Source of the DNA: Marinifilum sp965230805
GTDB taxonomy: Bacteria > Bacteroidota > Bacteroidia > Bacteroidales > Marinifilaceae
DNA: 64,000 bases
NCBI RefSeq assembly: GCF_965230805.1
Contig: NZ_OZ246019.1
Coordinates: forward strand, 3,596,001-3,660,000
Direction: 5' to 3'
The notes beneath the pieces were generated by a model. The model was not told the origin of the DNA. It did no database searches and saw nothing but the letters and a program-made list of their open reading frames with translations. Both the position numbers and the translations under genes were made by a program. This document shows positions 1 through 8,973 of the stretch, one piece after another. Position 1 is the first letter of the stretch. Each line of letters starts with the position of its first letter.

Positions 1-50
1 TTGCAATCAGGGCTTTTGGAACTTAGGATATTTAATCCGAAAAGTTTAAA
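1..50 (+). repeat. REP-like hairpin repeat, truncated by the window edge
   Basis: The first 50 bases contain AATCAGGGCT followed by GGATATTTAATCCG. The same order (AATCAGGGCT, a short spacer, GGATTTTTAATCCG) occurs at 62576-62625. GGAT(n)AATCC forms a small hairpin. The left half of the unit lies outside the window. No gene is visible before 448. Confidence 0.55.
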
Positions 51-160
51 TCAATAAAAGGGATCCGCAGTTAAAGCTTTGTCTCTATTTTGGCATTGAT
101 TTAACTCAAGATTCTCAAGACAATTTCAGGATCATTTCATAACAAAACGGGTGTAAATTA

Positions 161-411
161 TATAAATATATGTAATTAACTAATAATTATATGCATAATG
201 CTAATAATTACATGTATTATACCTATAAATATAGTTCTTAAACCAAGATGTAGATGTATTTAACCCATAAATATAGGTTTTTAACCTATATTTATATGTA
301 TTTTACTAATAAATATATGTATTCGGCGTATAATTATATGTTATAGGCCAAAAAATATGTATCTAATACATATTCTTATAAGAATAATACATATATTTTT
401 ATAATTTTAGA
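161..411. repeat. AT-rich array of about twelve degenerate 20-22 bp units
   Basis: The sequence divides into about twelve consecutive units of 20, 21 or 22 bases (starts near 161, 181, 202, 224, 245, 267, 287, 307, 329, 350, 370 and 391). Most units read roughly TATAAATATATGTATTTAAC. The mean period of 21 bp equals two helical turns, so equivalent positions face the same side of the DNA. Units six and seven form a perfect 13-bp inverted repeat (267-279 / 283-295). Unit eleven holds a perfect 16-bp palindrome (371-386). The array ends 36 bp before the HTH gene and could be a multi-site operator, a curved-DNA element or an iteron-like array. The periodicity is visible; the function is inferred. 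Confidence 0.6.
371..386. promoter_or_regulatory. 16-bp palindrome upstream of the HTH gene
   Basis: TATTCTTATAAGAATA is a perfect palindrome 62 bp upstream of the ATG at 448. Its position inside the phased array suggests an operator, possibly for the product of the following gene. No binding evidence exists. Confidence 0.35.
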
Positions 412-447
412 GATATTCAGGAATGTAACAGTCTTAATCTATATGCT

Positions 448-828
448 ATGATTAAAAATCATGATAAAGTGCCATTTGATGTGCCAACAAAGATTCGAAA
501 ATACTTACAAGAAAAACGTATTCCTGTTGCTACGCTGTCTAGCGACATTCATGTTACACCCCCTTCATTGCACAAACAACTGTTTCGCAATACCATACAG
601 GTAAATCGCCTTTGGAGCATTTGCAGGGCATTAAGATGGAATCTTTTTCAGGAGATTGCCAACTTAATGGAAAAAGAAATCTATGGAGAACAGGCCAAAC
701 AAAAGGGTATCGAAATACAGGATGTTCATGAAGAAGTAAATCAACTCAAACGAAAAGTAGAGTTGCTCGAAAGGGAAAATGATACTTTAAAAGAGGTAAT
801 AAAATTATTTAACGTGAGTTCGAGGTAA
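448..828 (+). CDS. small XRE-like HTH protein with C-terminal coiled coil
   Basis: This 126-residue protein has a putative lambda-repressor/XRE-like helix-turn-helix at about residues 13-70 (IRKYLQEKRIPVATLSSDIH, then a helix ending LWSICRALRWNLFQEIA). A heptad-rich coiled coil follows at about 88-122 (VNQLKRKVELLERENDTLKE). This layout is common in small Bacteroidota regulators and suggests a dimeric DNA-binding protein. It sits directly after the phased repeat array, which may be its binding region. The last five residues (NVSSR) and the stop codon come from a mobile element inserted at 811; before insertion the protein would have ended ...KLFKS. Specific function is unknown. Confidence 0.7.
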   Translation: MIKNHDKVPFDVPTKIRKYLQEKRIPVATLSSDIHVTPPSLHKQLFRNTIQVNRLWSICRALRWNLFQEIANLMEKEIYGEQAKQKGIEIQDVHEEVNQLKRKVELLERENDTLKEVIKLFNVSSR

Positions 829-1067
829 AATTCGTTCACAGTTTGATCTGATTTTGAGTAGAAATTTTCGAAGGAATATCGGGATATTTCAAGAAGATTT
901 GAGGAAATTTATGCCTAAAGCAGGCAAACACATAATGGAAAGTTCTCTTTACGACATCTTCACATTAAAAATTCCTCAAAATAGCCCGCTATTCTTTCCA
1001 AATTTTTAATGCAAATCTATCCCAAATAGAACTTTCTGTGGATAGAATTTTACCTCGAACTCACGTT
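811..1067 (+). mobile_element. MITE copy 1 (non-autonomous element, no transposase)
   Basis: The ends are inverted repeats: AACGTGAGTTCGAGGTAAAA at the left and its complement at the right. The flanks carry TATTT on both sides (806-810 and 1067-1071), consistent with a 5-bp target duplication. There is no reading frame for a transposase. It matches the elements at 11546, 33837 and 44917. This copy and copy 3 lack about 10 bp near position 60 that copies 2 and 4 keep. Confidence 0.85.
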
Positions 1068-1095
1068 ATTTAAAAGTTAATTCTTAAAAATAGCA

Positions 1096-1133
1096 AAACA
1101 GCATCGAATCCTTTCTATGGGGCGATGCTGTTT
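1096..1133. terminator. bidirectional terminator between convergent genes
   Basis: An 11-bp stem (AAACAGCATCG at 1096-1106 with CGATGCTGTTT at 1123-1133) lies between the HTH gene and the GH15 gene, which converge here. A-rich and T-rich flanks allow it to work in both directions. Confidence 0.75.
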
Positions 1134-1154
1134 GTTTTATAAAATCTTTGTTGA

Positions 1155-2966
1155 TTAGCTTGTTAACTGATCGAGTAAATTCTCTTCATCATCTAGATTA
1201 AAGTTTGAAAAATTAAGAGCCGTTTCAACAATGGCCAAATGCGAATAAGCCTGAGGAAAGTTTCCTAACATTCGTTTGGTAGCAAAATCAATATCTTCGG
1301 CAAATAATCCCAAGTGGTTAGAATAGGACAAAAGTTTCTCGAACTTTTCTTTTGCTTCTTTTTTCTTTCCAATTTTAAATAAACTGTTAATCAACCAAAA
1401 AGAGCAAATGGTAAATGCTGATTTTGGGGTTCCAAAATCATCTTGATTTTTATATCGATACATGAGTCCATCATGTTCTAATTCCTTTTGTATGGTTAGT
1501 ACCGTAGATTTAAACTTTTCATCTTTTGCATCAATAAATCCATAGGTTTCCATGAGCAAAACCGAGGCATCCATATCTTGCGATCCATAATATTGGGTAA
1601 AGGCTTGTTTTTCCTTATTCCAGGCTTTTTTATAAATATTCTCTTTCACCGAATGCCTAAGAACCTTCCATTTGGCTACGTAATAATCACGCTGTAAAAG
1701 GTCGGCAATTTTCACCGCCCTGTCGAAAGCCACCCAGCACATTACCTTACTAAAAGTAAAATGCAGACTTCTGCCTCTGATTTCCCAGATTCCCCGATCC
1801 GGTTTTTTCCAGTTTTGCTCCACTACTTTTACAATGCTTCTTACAATGGTCCAAAGCTCCTCGCTATGTTCCAGTGAGGTTTCGAACATTTCGAAATGCT
1901 GATGGATCAGATCCAAAAGAATACCATAAATGTCGTTTTGCTTCTGCTTGTAGGCTGCGTTTCCTACTCTTACAGGTTTAGATCCTTGGTACCCTTGCAA
2001 ATGCTCTAACTCGTATTCAGATAATTTCTTCTCTCCATTGATTCCATACATGATCTGAATTTTTTCATTCTTTTCAGGTATAATATCCATGATGAATTTA
2101 AGGTAACGCTTTGCCACATTATAATGTCCCAGTTGTGTAAGAATTTTTACCACCATGGAACCATCTCTTATCCAACAAAAGCGATAGTCCCAATTGCGAA
2201 CTTCGCCAATTGTTTCAGGTAAAGAGGTAGTGAGAGCTGCCAATACTGCTCCGCTTTTTTGATAACTTAGCAGTTTTAAGACCAACGCACTACGCAGCAC
2301 TTGCTCTCCATATTTGGGCAATTTTTTCGTTCTTTCGGCCCAATCTAACCAATAGGTTTTGGTGCGTTGCAATTTTAAGTAAATCCTTTCCTGTGTTTGT
2401 TCAAGCAATTTTTGATTGTAACTTACCAGGCAAAACTCGTCATTCTGCAAAACTATCTTTTCACTTTCCAATATATCAGAGGCATTTAAACTTGAGTATA
2501 AATACAAGGAATCGTAATTGCCCGATGTGGTATATGATTTTATAAAACCATCTCTGGAAATTTTACTTTTGGTGTGATTGCGAGCGTAATCGAGTTTCGG
2601 ATTATACTTTAACCGAAAGCTTGGCTTGCCCGATAACAATCTAAAAAAACGAATGATGTCCGGAGGGGCATAATATTCCTTTTTGTCGGTAATATATCTG
2701 GGCATAAAATCAAGCAGCTCGAAACTTCCATCGGAACATTCAAAAATTGTTTTAAGAATATTTGTTGATTTTCTGTACTCTTGCTTAATCGCAACTAAAT
2801 TTTCAGGAAGAACTTCAAAACTTCCTCCCTTATCGTTATCTAAAATTTTAGCAAATGCCGAAGAGGAATCAAATTGTGGTAAGCACACCCAATCTAACGA
2901 TCCGTTTTCTGATATCAATGCCGCAGTCCGACAATTCCCAATTACTCCATAATTTAAATTCTTCAT
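1155..2966 (-). CDS. glycoside hydrolase family 15 protein (trehalase/glucoamylase-like)
   Basis: This 603-residue protein has the GH15 layout: an N-terminal beta-sandwich region beginning NYGVIGNCRTAALISENGSL, then an (alpha/alpha)6 barrel. Diagnostic motifs are WDYRFCWIRDG near residue 260, GIWEIRG near 394 (probable general acid Glu) and LFAEDID near 556 (probable general base), followed by LGNFPQAYSHLA. There is no signal peptide, so it is cytoplasmic. GH15 enzymes of this type hydrolyse alpha-glucosidic bonds; some bacterial members are trehalases. It is divergent from the trehalose synthase/phosphatase gene, which favours trehalose breakdown, but the exact substrate cannot be read from sequence. 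Confidence 0.85.
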   Translation of the reverse strand: MKNLNYGVIGNCRTAALISENGSLDWVCLPQFDSSSAFAKILDNDKGGSFEVLPENLVAIKQEYRKSTNILKTIFECSDGSFELLDFMPRYITDKKEYYAPPDIIRFFRLLSGKPSFRLKYNPKLDYARNHTKSKISRDGFIKSYTTSGNYDSLYLYSSLNASDILESEKIVLQNDEFCLVSYNQKLLEQTQERIYLKLQRTKTYWLDWAERTKKLPKYGEQVLRSALVLKLLSYQKSGAVLAALTTSLPETIGEVRNWDYRFCWIRDGSMVVKILTQLGHYNVAKRYLKFIMDIIPEKNEKIQIMYGINGEKKLSEYELEHLQGYQGSKPVRVGNAAYKQKQNDIYGILLDLIHQHFEMFETSLEHSEELWTIVRSIVKVVEQNWKKPDRGIWEIRGRSLHFTFSKVMCWVAFDRAVKIADLLQRDYYVAKWKVLRHSVKENIYKKAWNKEKQAFTQYYGSQDMDASVLLMETYGFIDAKDEKFKSTVLTIQKELEHDGLMYRYKNQDDFGTPKSAFTICSFWLINSLFKIGKKKEAKEKFEKLLSYSNHLGLFAEDIDFATKRMLGNFPQAYSHLAIVETALNFSNFNLDDEENLLDQLTS

Positions 2967-3209
2967 AAAAAATCACTACATTAGAGCTTAATCATAAAAC
3001 CAATCTGTTGTTCTTTTTAATACTCAACAGACATACAACACACAAACACACCAATAACCAAATACTTAACTTGTTTAATTTGAAGAATCTTTAGGATTTT
3101 TCAAAGGTTACACTGTTAAATTTTAATCAATTTCGTTAGAAGCAGCTCGGAAATTATAGAATTTTCACGAGAGTTATAGCATTTCTGACAAAATAAAAAA
3201 ACACATTTT
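2967..3209. promoter_or_regulatory. divergent intergenic region of the trehalose genes
   Basis: This 243-bp region must hold promoters for both divergent trehalose genes. I could not pick out a convincing TTTG / TAnnTTTG pair in either direction. Confidence 0.35.
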
Positions 3210-5414
3210 ATGAGTAGAATTCACATTGTATCAAATCGATTACCCGTAAGTATAAATGTCGAGAATGAAACTATTGATTTGGTGCCAAGTGTAGGTGGCT
3301 TGGCTACTGGAATGAGATCTGTTTACAAAGAGTATAATGGCAAATGGATCGGTTGGCCTGGCTTACCAAGTGATGATTTAAATGAAGAATTAAAATCTAA
3401 TATTGATGAAAGACTAAAGGATGAAGATTGTGTTTCGGTTCATCTATCGAAAGATGAAATTGATTTGTATTACGATGGGTTTAGCAACAGAACCATTTGG
3501 CCACTTTTCCATTATTTTGCGCAATATATAGATTATAGTCCTGAGCTTTGGGATGCATTTGTTGGTGTAAATCAAAAATTTGCCGACAAGGCATTGGAAA
3601 CATTGGACGAAGATGATACCATTTGGATTCATGACTATCAGCTTTTGTTGGTTCCAGAGATGATTAAATCGAAAAAGCCCGGAGTTACTGTCGGCTTCTT
3701 CTTGCATATCCCTTTTCCTTCATTCGAGGTATTTAGAATTTTACCGTGGAGAAAAGAACTTATACAGGGGATGTTGGGTGCCGATTTAATTGGCTTTCAT
3801 ACCTTCGATTACCAGAGACACTTTTTTAGTTGTGTACGTAGGTTGATGGGCTATGAGATATCCTTTAATGAAATACATATTGAAGACAGAATTGTACTTG
3901 TTGATTCATTCCCAATGGGAATAGATTACGATAAATTTAGAGATGCGGCAATTCAAACTTTCCAAAAGCCATTGCAAGAAAAATCTAAACTTCATCGCGA
4001 GTTGGAAAAGTATTTTTTGGTTTCTCCAAACAGAAAACTAATTCTCTCCATAGATCGATTGGATTATTCAAAAGGGATACCAAACAGACTTCAGGCATTT
4101 GCCAAATTTCTGGAAGAATATCCGGAGTTTATTGGAAAGGTAACTTTAATAATGCTAGCTGTTCCTTCGCGCGGAACGGTTGAACACTATATCAACCTTA
4201 AGCGAGAGGTGGACGAACTGGTAGGAAATGTTAATGGCCGTTTTGGAAGCATTAACTATACTCCGGTTTGGTATTTCTATCGTTCATTGCCATTTGAAAA
4301 CTTAATTGAGCTTTATAGTTCGTGTGATGTTGCTTTGGTAACTCCGGTAAGAGATGGAATGAACCTGGTTGCTAAAGAATATGTGGCATCGAGAACGAAC
4401 AGGACTGGCGTTATTATTCTTAGTGAAATGGCGGGTGTATCAAAAGAAATGGGTGAAGCTTTAATGATTAATCCTAATAACACCGGAGAAATTGCCGAAA
4501 GCATTTATCAGGCATTAACCATGCCACTTGATGAGCAAAGGGAAAGAATGATTTACTTGCAAGACAGAATAAAACGATACGATGTATTTAAATGGTCGTC
4601 GGAATTTGTTAAATCGCTAAGAAAGGTCGAGAAATTGCAAAGTTCCATTTATGCCAAAAAAGTTAGCTCATCTATTTTAGAGAAAATAAAAACCGAATAT
4701 ACCAATGCGCAGAAAAGATCTATCTTCTTGGATTATGATGGTACATTAACTGGATTTAAGAAAAACCCAAATGATGCAAAACCAGATGAAGAATTGCATA
4801 AAATTCTTAACAAGCTGGAAGAAGATCCTAAAAATGTGATAACAATTATTAGTGGCAGAGACAGGGACAGCTTGGAGAATTGGTTTGGAGGTCACAAAAT
4901 CAATTTGATTGTAGAACACGGAGTATGGATTAAAAAATACAATAAGGAATGGAAAATGTTGGCCAATGCAAATGATACCTGGAAGCCAAGCATACGACCA
5001 ATTCTTGAAACTTTCGTAGATAGAACTCCGGGTTCGTTTATCGAGGAAAAAAACTACTCTTTGGTTTGGCATTTTAGAAAATCGGAACCAGAACAAGGTG
5101 AGTTGCGAGCCAATGAATTAAAAGATGAGTTAACAACAATGATTGCCAATCACAATCTTGAAATTATGGAAGGAAATAAGGTGATTGAAGTTAAAAGTGG
5201 TGGTATTAACAAAGGAATGGCATCAGTACAGTTTCTTCAAAATCAAAATTTTGATTTTATACTTGCGCTAGGCGATGACTGGACGGATGAATACATGTTT
5301 AGAGAATTGCCTGATTCTGCCATAACGATTAAAGTAGGACTAAAGCATACGGCAGCCAGATATAAGGTAGATTCTGTTACCAAAGTACGCAGTTTACTTT
5401 CTGATCTGAATTAA
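3210..5414 (+). CDS. bifunctional trehalose-6-phosphate synthase / phosphatase
   Basis: This 734-residue fusion makes trehalose from UDP-glucose and glucose-6-phosphate. Residues 1 to about 465 are a GT20 synthase (OtsA-like): SNRLPV at the N-terminus, the GG loop in VGGLATG, HIPFPS near 166, RLDYSKG near 282 and the sugar-nucleotide site RDGMNLVAKEY. Residues from about 490 are a HAD-type phosphatase (OtsB-like): nucleophile motif FLDYDGT near 506 and metal site ALGDDWTDEYMF near 687. Both halves look intact. It is divergent from the GH15 gene, with about 240 bp of shared upstream DNA. The likely role is a compatible solute or stress sugar. Confidence 0.93.
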   Translation: MSRIHIVSNRLPVSINVENETIDLVPSVGGLATGMRSVYKEYNGKWIGWPGLPSDDLNEELKSNIDERLKDEDCVSVHLSKDEIDLYYDGFSNRTIWPLFHYFAQYIDYSPELWDAFVGVNQKFADKALETLDEDDTIWIHDYQLLLVPEMIKSKKPGVTVGFFLHIPFPSFEVFRILPWRKELIQGMLGADLIGFHTFDYQRHFFSCVRRLMGYEISFNEIHIEDRIVLVDSFPMGIDYDKFRDAAIQTFQKPLQEKSKLHRELEKYFLVSPNRKLILSIDRLDYSKGIPNRLQAFAKFLEEYPEFIGKVTLIMLAVPSRGTVEHYINLKREVDELVGNVNGRFGSINYTPVWYFYRSLPFENLIELYSSCDVALVTPVRDGMNLVAKEYVASRTNRTGVIILSEMAGVSKEMGEALMINPNNTGEIAESIYQALTMPLDEQRERMIYLQDRIKRYDVFKWSSEFVKSLRKVEKLQSSIYAKKVSSSILEKIKTEYTNAQKRSIFLDYDGTLTGFKKNPNDAKPDEELHKILNKLEEDPKNVITIISGRDRDSLENWFGGHKINLIVEHGVWIKKYNKEWKMLANANDTWKPSIRPILETFVDRTPGSFIEEKNYSLVWHFRKSEPEQGELRANELKDELTTMIANHNLEIMEGNKVIEVKSGGINKGMASVQFLQNQNFDFILALGDDWTDEYMFRELPDSAITIKVGLKHTAARYKVDSVTKVRSLLSDLN

Positions 5415-5440
5415 AGAAATTACTTATTCCTAATAAAATT

Positions 5441-5467
5441 AAGGTGGCAATAATGTCACCTTTTTTC
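5441..5467 (+). terminator. terminator after the trehalose synthase/phosphatase gene
   Basis: AAGGTGGCA, ATAA loop, TGTCACCTT forms a 9-bp stem with one G-U pair and runs into TTTTTT. It starts 26 bp after the stop codon. Confidence 0.8.
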
Positions 5468-5569
5468 TGATACGAATTCTTATTTTAAAATCAAGCTTTA
5501 TTTTTCTTCTAAAATCATTATCGATAAGATGAAAATAACTATTTTCGCACGAACCAAGATTTTTCAATA

Positions 5570-7150
5570 ATGTTACACAAACAATTCGATTTTCTAGTAA
5601 TCGGAAGTGGACTTGCGGGGTTGTATTCGGCTTTCGAAGCCTCTAAATATGGATCTGTTGCGATTGTTACAAAGTCGAAACTTGACGTTAGTAACTCCTA
5701 TTACGCTCAAGGAGGAATTGCAGCTGTTACGAGTGAGAACGACTACCCCGAATTGCATTTGGAAGATACAATTGTTGCAGGAAGAGGTTTGTGCGATCAT
5801 ACCCCTGTTAATATTTTGGTTAAAGAAGGTCCTGATAGGATTAATGAACTGATAGGCTTGGGTATGGAGTTCGACACCGATAATGGAGAACTGTCACTTG
5901 CTCTTGAAGGCGGACATCATAGAAGAAGAGTTTTACATGCCGGTGGAGATTCTACCGGTAAGAAATTGGTTCAATTTCTAATTCGGAAGGTACTTGCTTC
6001 CTCAACAATTGAGATATTCGAAAACCAAATGGTATATGAGTTATTGGTTGAAGATAAGCATTGCTTTGGAGCGAAGAGCTTTAATCTGTCCAACCAGTCT
6101 AACTTATGTATTCAAGCAAAATCTACATTTTTAATGCTTGGAGGAGCTTCGGCAGTTTATCAGCGATCTACAAATCCTGAAACTACGGTTGGCGATGGAA
6201 TTGCCCTTGCTTATAAGGTAGGTGCAAAAATTGCAGATATGGAATTTATTCAGTTCCATCCGAGCTCATTTTATTCACAAGAAGGTTATACCTTTTTAAT
6301 TAGCGAAGCTGTGCGAGGAGAAGGGGCACACCTTCTGAATTTGAAAGGTGAGCGATTTATGGTCGAAATTCACGAATTAGCCGAACTGGCTCCCCGAGAT
6401 ATTGTTGCGCGGTCGATTTTTAACGAGATGCAAAAATATCAGGTTGATCATGTTACTTTAAGTTTGAATCACCTTAATGGTGATAAGATAAAAAAACGCT
6501 TCCCTTCGATTTACAAGAGATGTGAAGATTCGGGAGCAGATTTTTTAAACGAAATACCAATTGCCCCTGCTGCCCATTATACTGTTGGAGGAATCAAAAC
6601 AGATACATATGGTGCAACCAATATTACAAACCTGTATGCTTGCGGGGAACTAGCTTCAACTGGAGTTATGGGAGCTAATCGGCTGGCATCGAATTCACTA
6701 TTGGAGTGTTTGGTTTTTGGGAAAAGAGCAATAAAACATGCCTTAACAAATAAAGCCAATACCAATAAAATCTCTATTCATAAAAAAGGAATAGAAGTTG
6801 ATAATTCTCTAAGCTCGAAATTTTTAAAATGTGCGAATGAGATAGCGGAGACAATGAATAATAATGTTGGGATTGTAAGAACTGAAAAAAGATTACAGGA
6901 AGTATTAAATTTGATTGCAGAAATCAAAAAGAAGTTCCCTTTTAAACTAGATGAATACTACAGTATTCGAATGTGTAATTTATTATGTGTTTGTTCTTTA
7001 ATTGCTACTGCTGCAAAGGCTCGAAAAGAAAGCCGCGGAGGTCATTTTCGTGAAGATTTTGATGCGGAAAATGAAGACTTTCTGGCTCACTCTATACAAG
7101 AATTAAATAAAGAACTTACTTTTGTGCCCGTACAAGTAAAATCAGAATAA
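5570..7150 (+). CDS. nadB: L-aspartate oxidase
   Basis: This 526-residue flavoprotein oxidises L-aspartate to iminoaspartate, the first step of de novo NAD synthesis. The N-terminal FAD-binding motif is GSGLAGLYSAFEA (about 12-24). The family signatures SYYAQGGIA, GEGAHLLNLKGERFM (near 250), APRDIVARSIFNEM and AAHYTVGGI (near 334) are present, followed by a C-terminal helical domain. Length is normal. It heads a nadB-nadC-nadA operon with gaps of 15 and 24 bp. No frame damage is seen in this gene. Confidence 0.96.
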   Translation: MLHKQFDFLVIGSGLAGLYSAFEASKYGSVAIVTKSKLDVSNSYYAQGGIAAVTSENDYPELHLEDTIVAGRGLCDHTPVNILVKEGPDRINELIGLGMEFDTDNGELSLALEGGHHRRRVLHAGGDSTGKKLVQFLIRKVLASSTIEIFENQMVYELLVEDKHCFGAKSFNLSNQSNLCIQAKSTFLMLGGASAVYQRSTNPETTVGDGIALAYKVGAKIADMEFIQFHPSSFYSQEGYTFLISEAVRGEGAHLLNLKGERFMVEIHELAELAPRDIVARSIFNEMQKYQVDHVTLSLNHLNGDKIKKRFPSIYKRCEDSGADFLNEIPIAPAAHYTVGGIKTDTYGATNITNLYACGELASTGVMGANRLASNSLLECLVFGKRAIKHALTNKANTNKISIHKKGIEVDNSLSSKFLKCANEIAETMNNNVGIVRTEKRLQEVLNLIAEIKKKFPFKLDEYYSIRMCNLLCVCSLIATAAKARKESRGGHFREDFDAENEDFLAHSIQELNKELTFVPVQVKSE

Positions 7151-7165
7151 TATTATTTCAATCAA

Positions 7166-8014
7166 ATGGAACAATTAGGCTTGAATATTCAAGAATTAGA
7201 ATATATCATCGAACATGCTTTTCGTGAAGATATTGGCGATGGTGATATTACCACCAATAATTTGGTTCCCGAAAACTCGGTAGCTACAGCCAGTATGACT
7301 GCTAAAGCAAATGGTGTAATTGCAGGCTTACCAATTGCTGAAATAGTATTCAAAAAGTTAGATGTAAACTTGGTTTGGAAACCTTTTGTAAAAGATGGAG
7401 ACACGGTTAAAAAAGGCGATGTAATTGCTGAAATGGAAGGAAGTTTTCGGGCATTGTTGACCGGTGAAAGATTAGCTTTGAACCTAATACAAAGAATGTC
7501 GGGAATTGCTAGCGAAACAGCAAAATACGTTTCCGAAGTTAAGCATACCAATGTTCAAATTCTTGATACCAGAAAAACAGTTCCGGGACTTCGGAGCCTA
7601 GACAAGTATTCGGTAAAAACCGGGGGAGGTGCCAATCACCGAATTGGATTATATGATCTTGTAATGATTAAAGACAATCATATTAAGATTGCGGGCGGCA
7701 TTAAGCCAGCAGTTGAGCAAATCAGAAAATCGGTTCCTCCTCATATAAAAATAGAAGTCGAGACTAGCAATCTTGAAGAGGTAAAACAAGCACTAACAGC
7801 AGGAGCCGATATTATTATGCTTGATAATATGAGCAATCAAGCAATGTCGGAGGCCGTAAAAATGATAGATGGCAAGGCAAAAACCGAGGCCTCAGGAAAT
7901 ATGAATCTTGAAAGATTAAAAGGAGTTGCAGAAACGGGTGTTGATTTTATCTCAATAGGAGCTCTTACGCACTCGGTTAAAGCTCTTGATATTAGTCAAA
8001 ATATTATTCTATAA
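7166..8014 (+). CDS. nadC: nicotinate-nucleotide pyrophosphorylase (carboxylating)
   Basis: This 282-residue quinolinate phosphoribosyltransferase converts quinolinate and PRPP to nicotinate mononucleotide. Family motifs are ERLALNLIQRMSGIA, the PRPP/quinolinate-binding DTRKTVPGLR (near 135), KTGGGANHRIGLYD, KDNHI and IEVE. It lies between nadB and nadA in the same operon and appears full length. Confidence 0.96.
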   Translation: MEQLGLNIQELEYIIEHAFREDIGDGDITTNNLVPENSVATASMTAKANGVIAGLPIAEIVFKKLDVNLVWKPFVKDGDTVKKGDVIAEMEGSFRALLTGERLALNLIQRMSGIASETAKYVSEVKHTNVQILDTRKTVPGLRSLDKYSVKTGGGANHRIGLYDLVMIKDNHIKIAGGIKPAVEQIRKSVPPHIKIEVETSNLEEVKQALTAGADIIMLDNMSNQAMSEAVKMIDGKAKTEASGNMNLERLKGVAETGVDFISIGALTHSVKALDISQNIIL

Positions 8015-8038
8015 TTAAACCGAAAGTAATTTCCTAAA

Positions 8039-8963
8039 ATGGAGAATAAAGATATTGTCAGACAAATTGAGGAGCTGAAAAATGAAAAAAATGCTATAAT
8101 TCTGGCATTACTATACAAATCCAGAAGTGCAGGATATAGCTGATTACATTGGCGATTCTTTAGGTTTGGCTCGCGAAGCAGGAAATACTAAAGCAGATAT
8201 TATCGTTTTTTGTGGAGTGCATTTTATGGCAGAAACAGCTTCGGTTATTTCTCCTGTTAAAAAAGTTCTGATTCCTGCTCAGAAATGTGGTTGCTCCCTT
8301 GCGGAAAGTATTACAGGAAAAGATATTCAAGCCTGGAAAGAAAAAAATCCCGGAGGATTGGTGGTTTCATATGTAAATACGACAGCGGAGCTTAAAGCTG
8401 AAACTGATTACTGCTGCACATCCTCAAATGCCATTCAGGTTATTGAACACTTGGGTAAGGATAAAAAAATATTCTTCACTCCGGATAAAAACCTTGGTGC
8501 ATATATTATAAAAAAAACAGGAATTAAAATGGACTTATGGGATGGAGACTGTTGTGTTCATGAAAGAATTGATAGCAAAATGATTCTTGATATGAATAAA
8601 AAGTACCCTGAAGCGGATATTTTAATTCATCCCGAAAGCAATTGTGTTAATAACAATGAGATTCTTAACATGCAAAATGCATATTTCTATTCAACTGCAG
8701 GAATTATTAAACATGCTTCCGAGTCAAACAAAAAGCAATTTATTATTGCTACAGAATTAGGAACTCTTCACCAATTACAAAAGGCTAATCCGGAAAAGGA
8801 ATTCATATTAATTCATCCTAAAACCATTTGTGGTTCAATGAAAAGAGTTAGCCTACAAGGAGTATTAGAAGCTTTACAGGAAGAAAAATATGAAGTAAAA
8901 GTCGCAGGATCTATTTCAAAAAAAGCCATAACTTCCATTGAAAGGATGCTTGAAATAGGATAA
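8039..8963 (+). pseudogene. nadA: quinolinate synthase, frameshifted (2-base deletion)
   Basis: NadA is a [4Fe-4S] enzyme that condenses iminoaspartate with dihydroxyacetone phosphate. The ATG at 8039 opens a NadA-like N-terminus (MENKDIVRQIEELKNEKNAI) that ends at a stop at 8141-8143. The rest continues in another frame from about 8107. Restoring two bases at about 8105 (GCATTACTA to GCACATTACTA) recreates the family motif LAHYYTNPEVQDIADY. The remainder is intact, including cysteines in FCGVHF, SNCVNN and KTICGSMKR. A start at the downstream GTG (8127) would lack the AHYY active-site residues. This is either a real lesion or a sequencing error; nadB and nadC are intact, which leans toward error or a very recent change. 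Confidence 0.85.
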
Positions 8964-8973
8964 TGCTAGTTTG

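Noticed and set aside
161..411. CRISPR array or plasmid origin iterons
   Set aside because: Units are contiguous with no unique spacers, which excludes CRISPR. No replication initiator gene is next to it and the surrounding genes are chromosomal, so an origin is not supported.
1155..2966. Naming the GH15 protein as a glucoamylase acting on starch
   Set aside because: It has no signal peptide and lies opposite trehalose-6-phosphate synthase/phosphatase, so starch is not a good guess; the substrate is left open.
8127..8963. Taking the GTG at 8127 as the true start of nadA
   Set aside because: The upstream 31 codons match the NadA N-terminus in another frame, and the GTG start would lose the AHYY active-site residues. 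A frameshift explains the sequence better.
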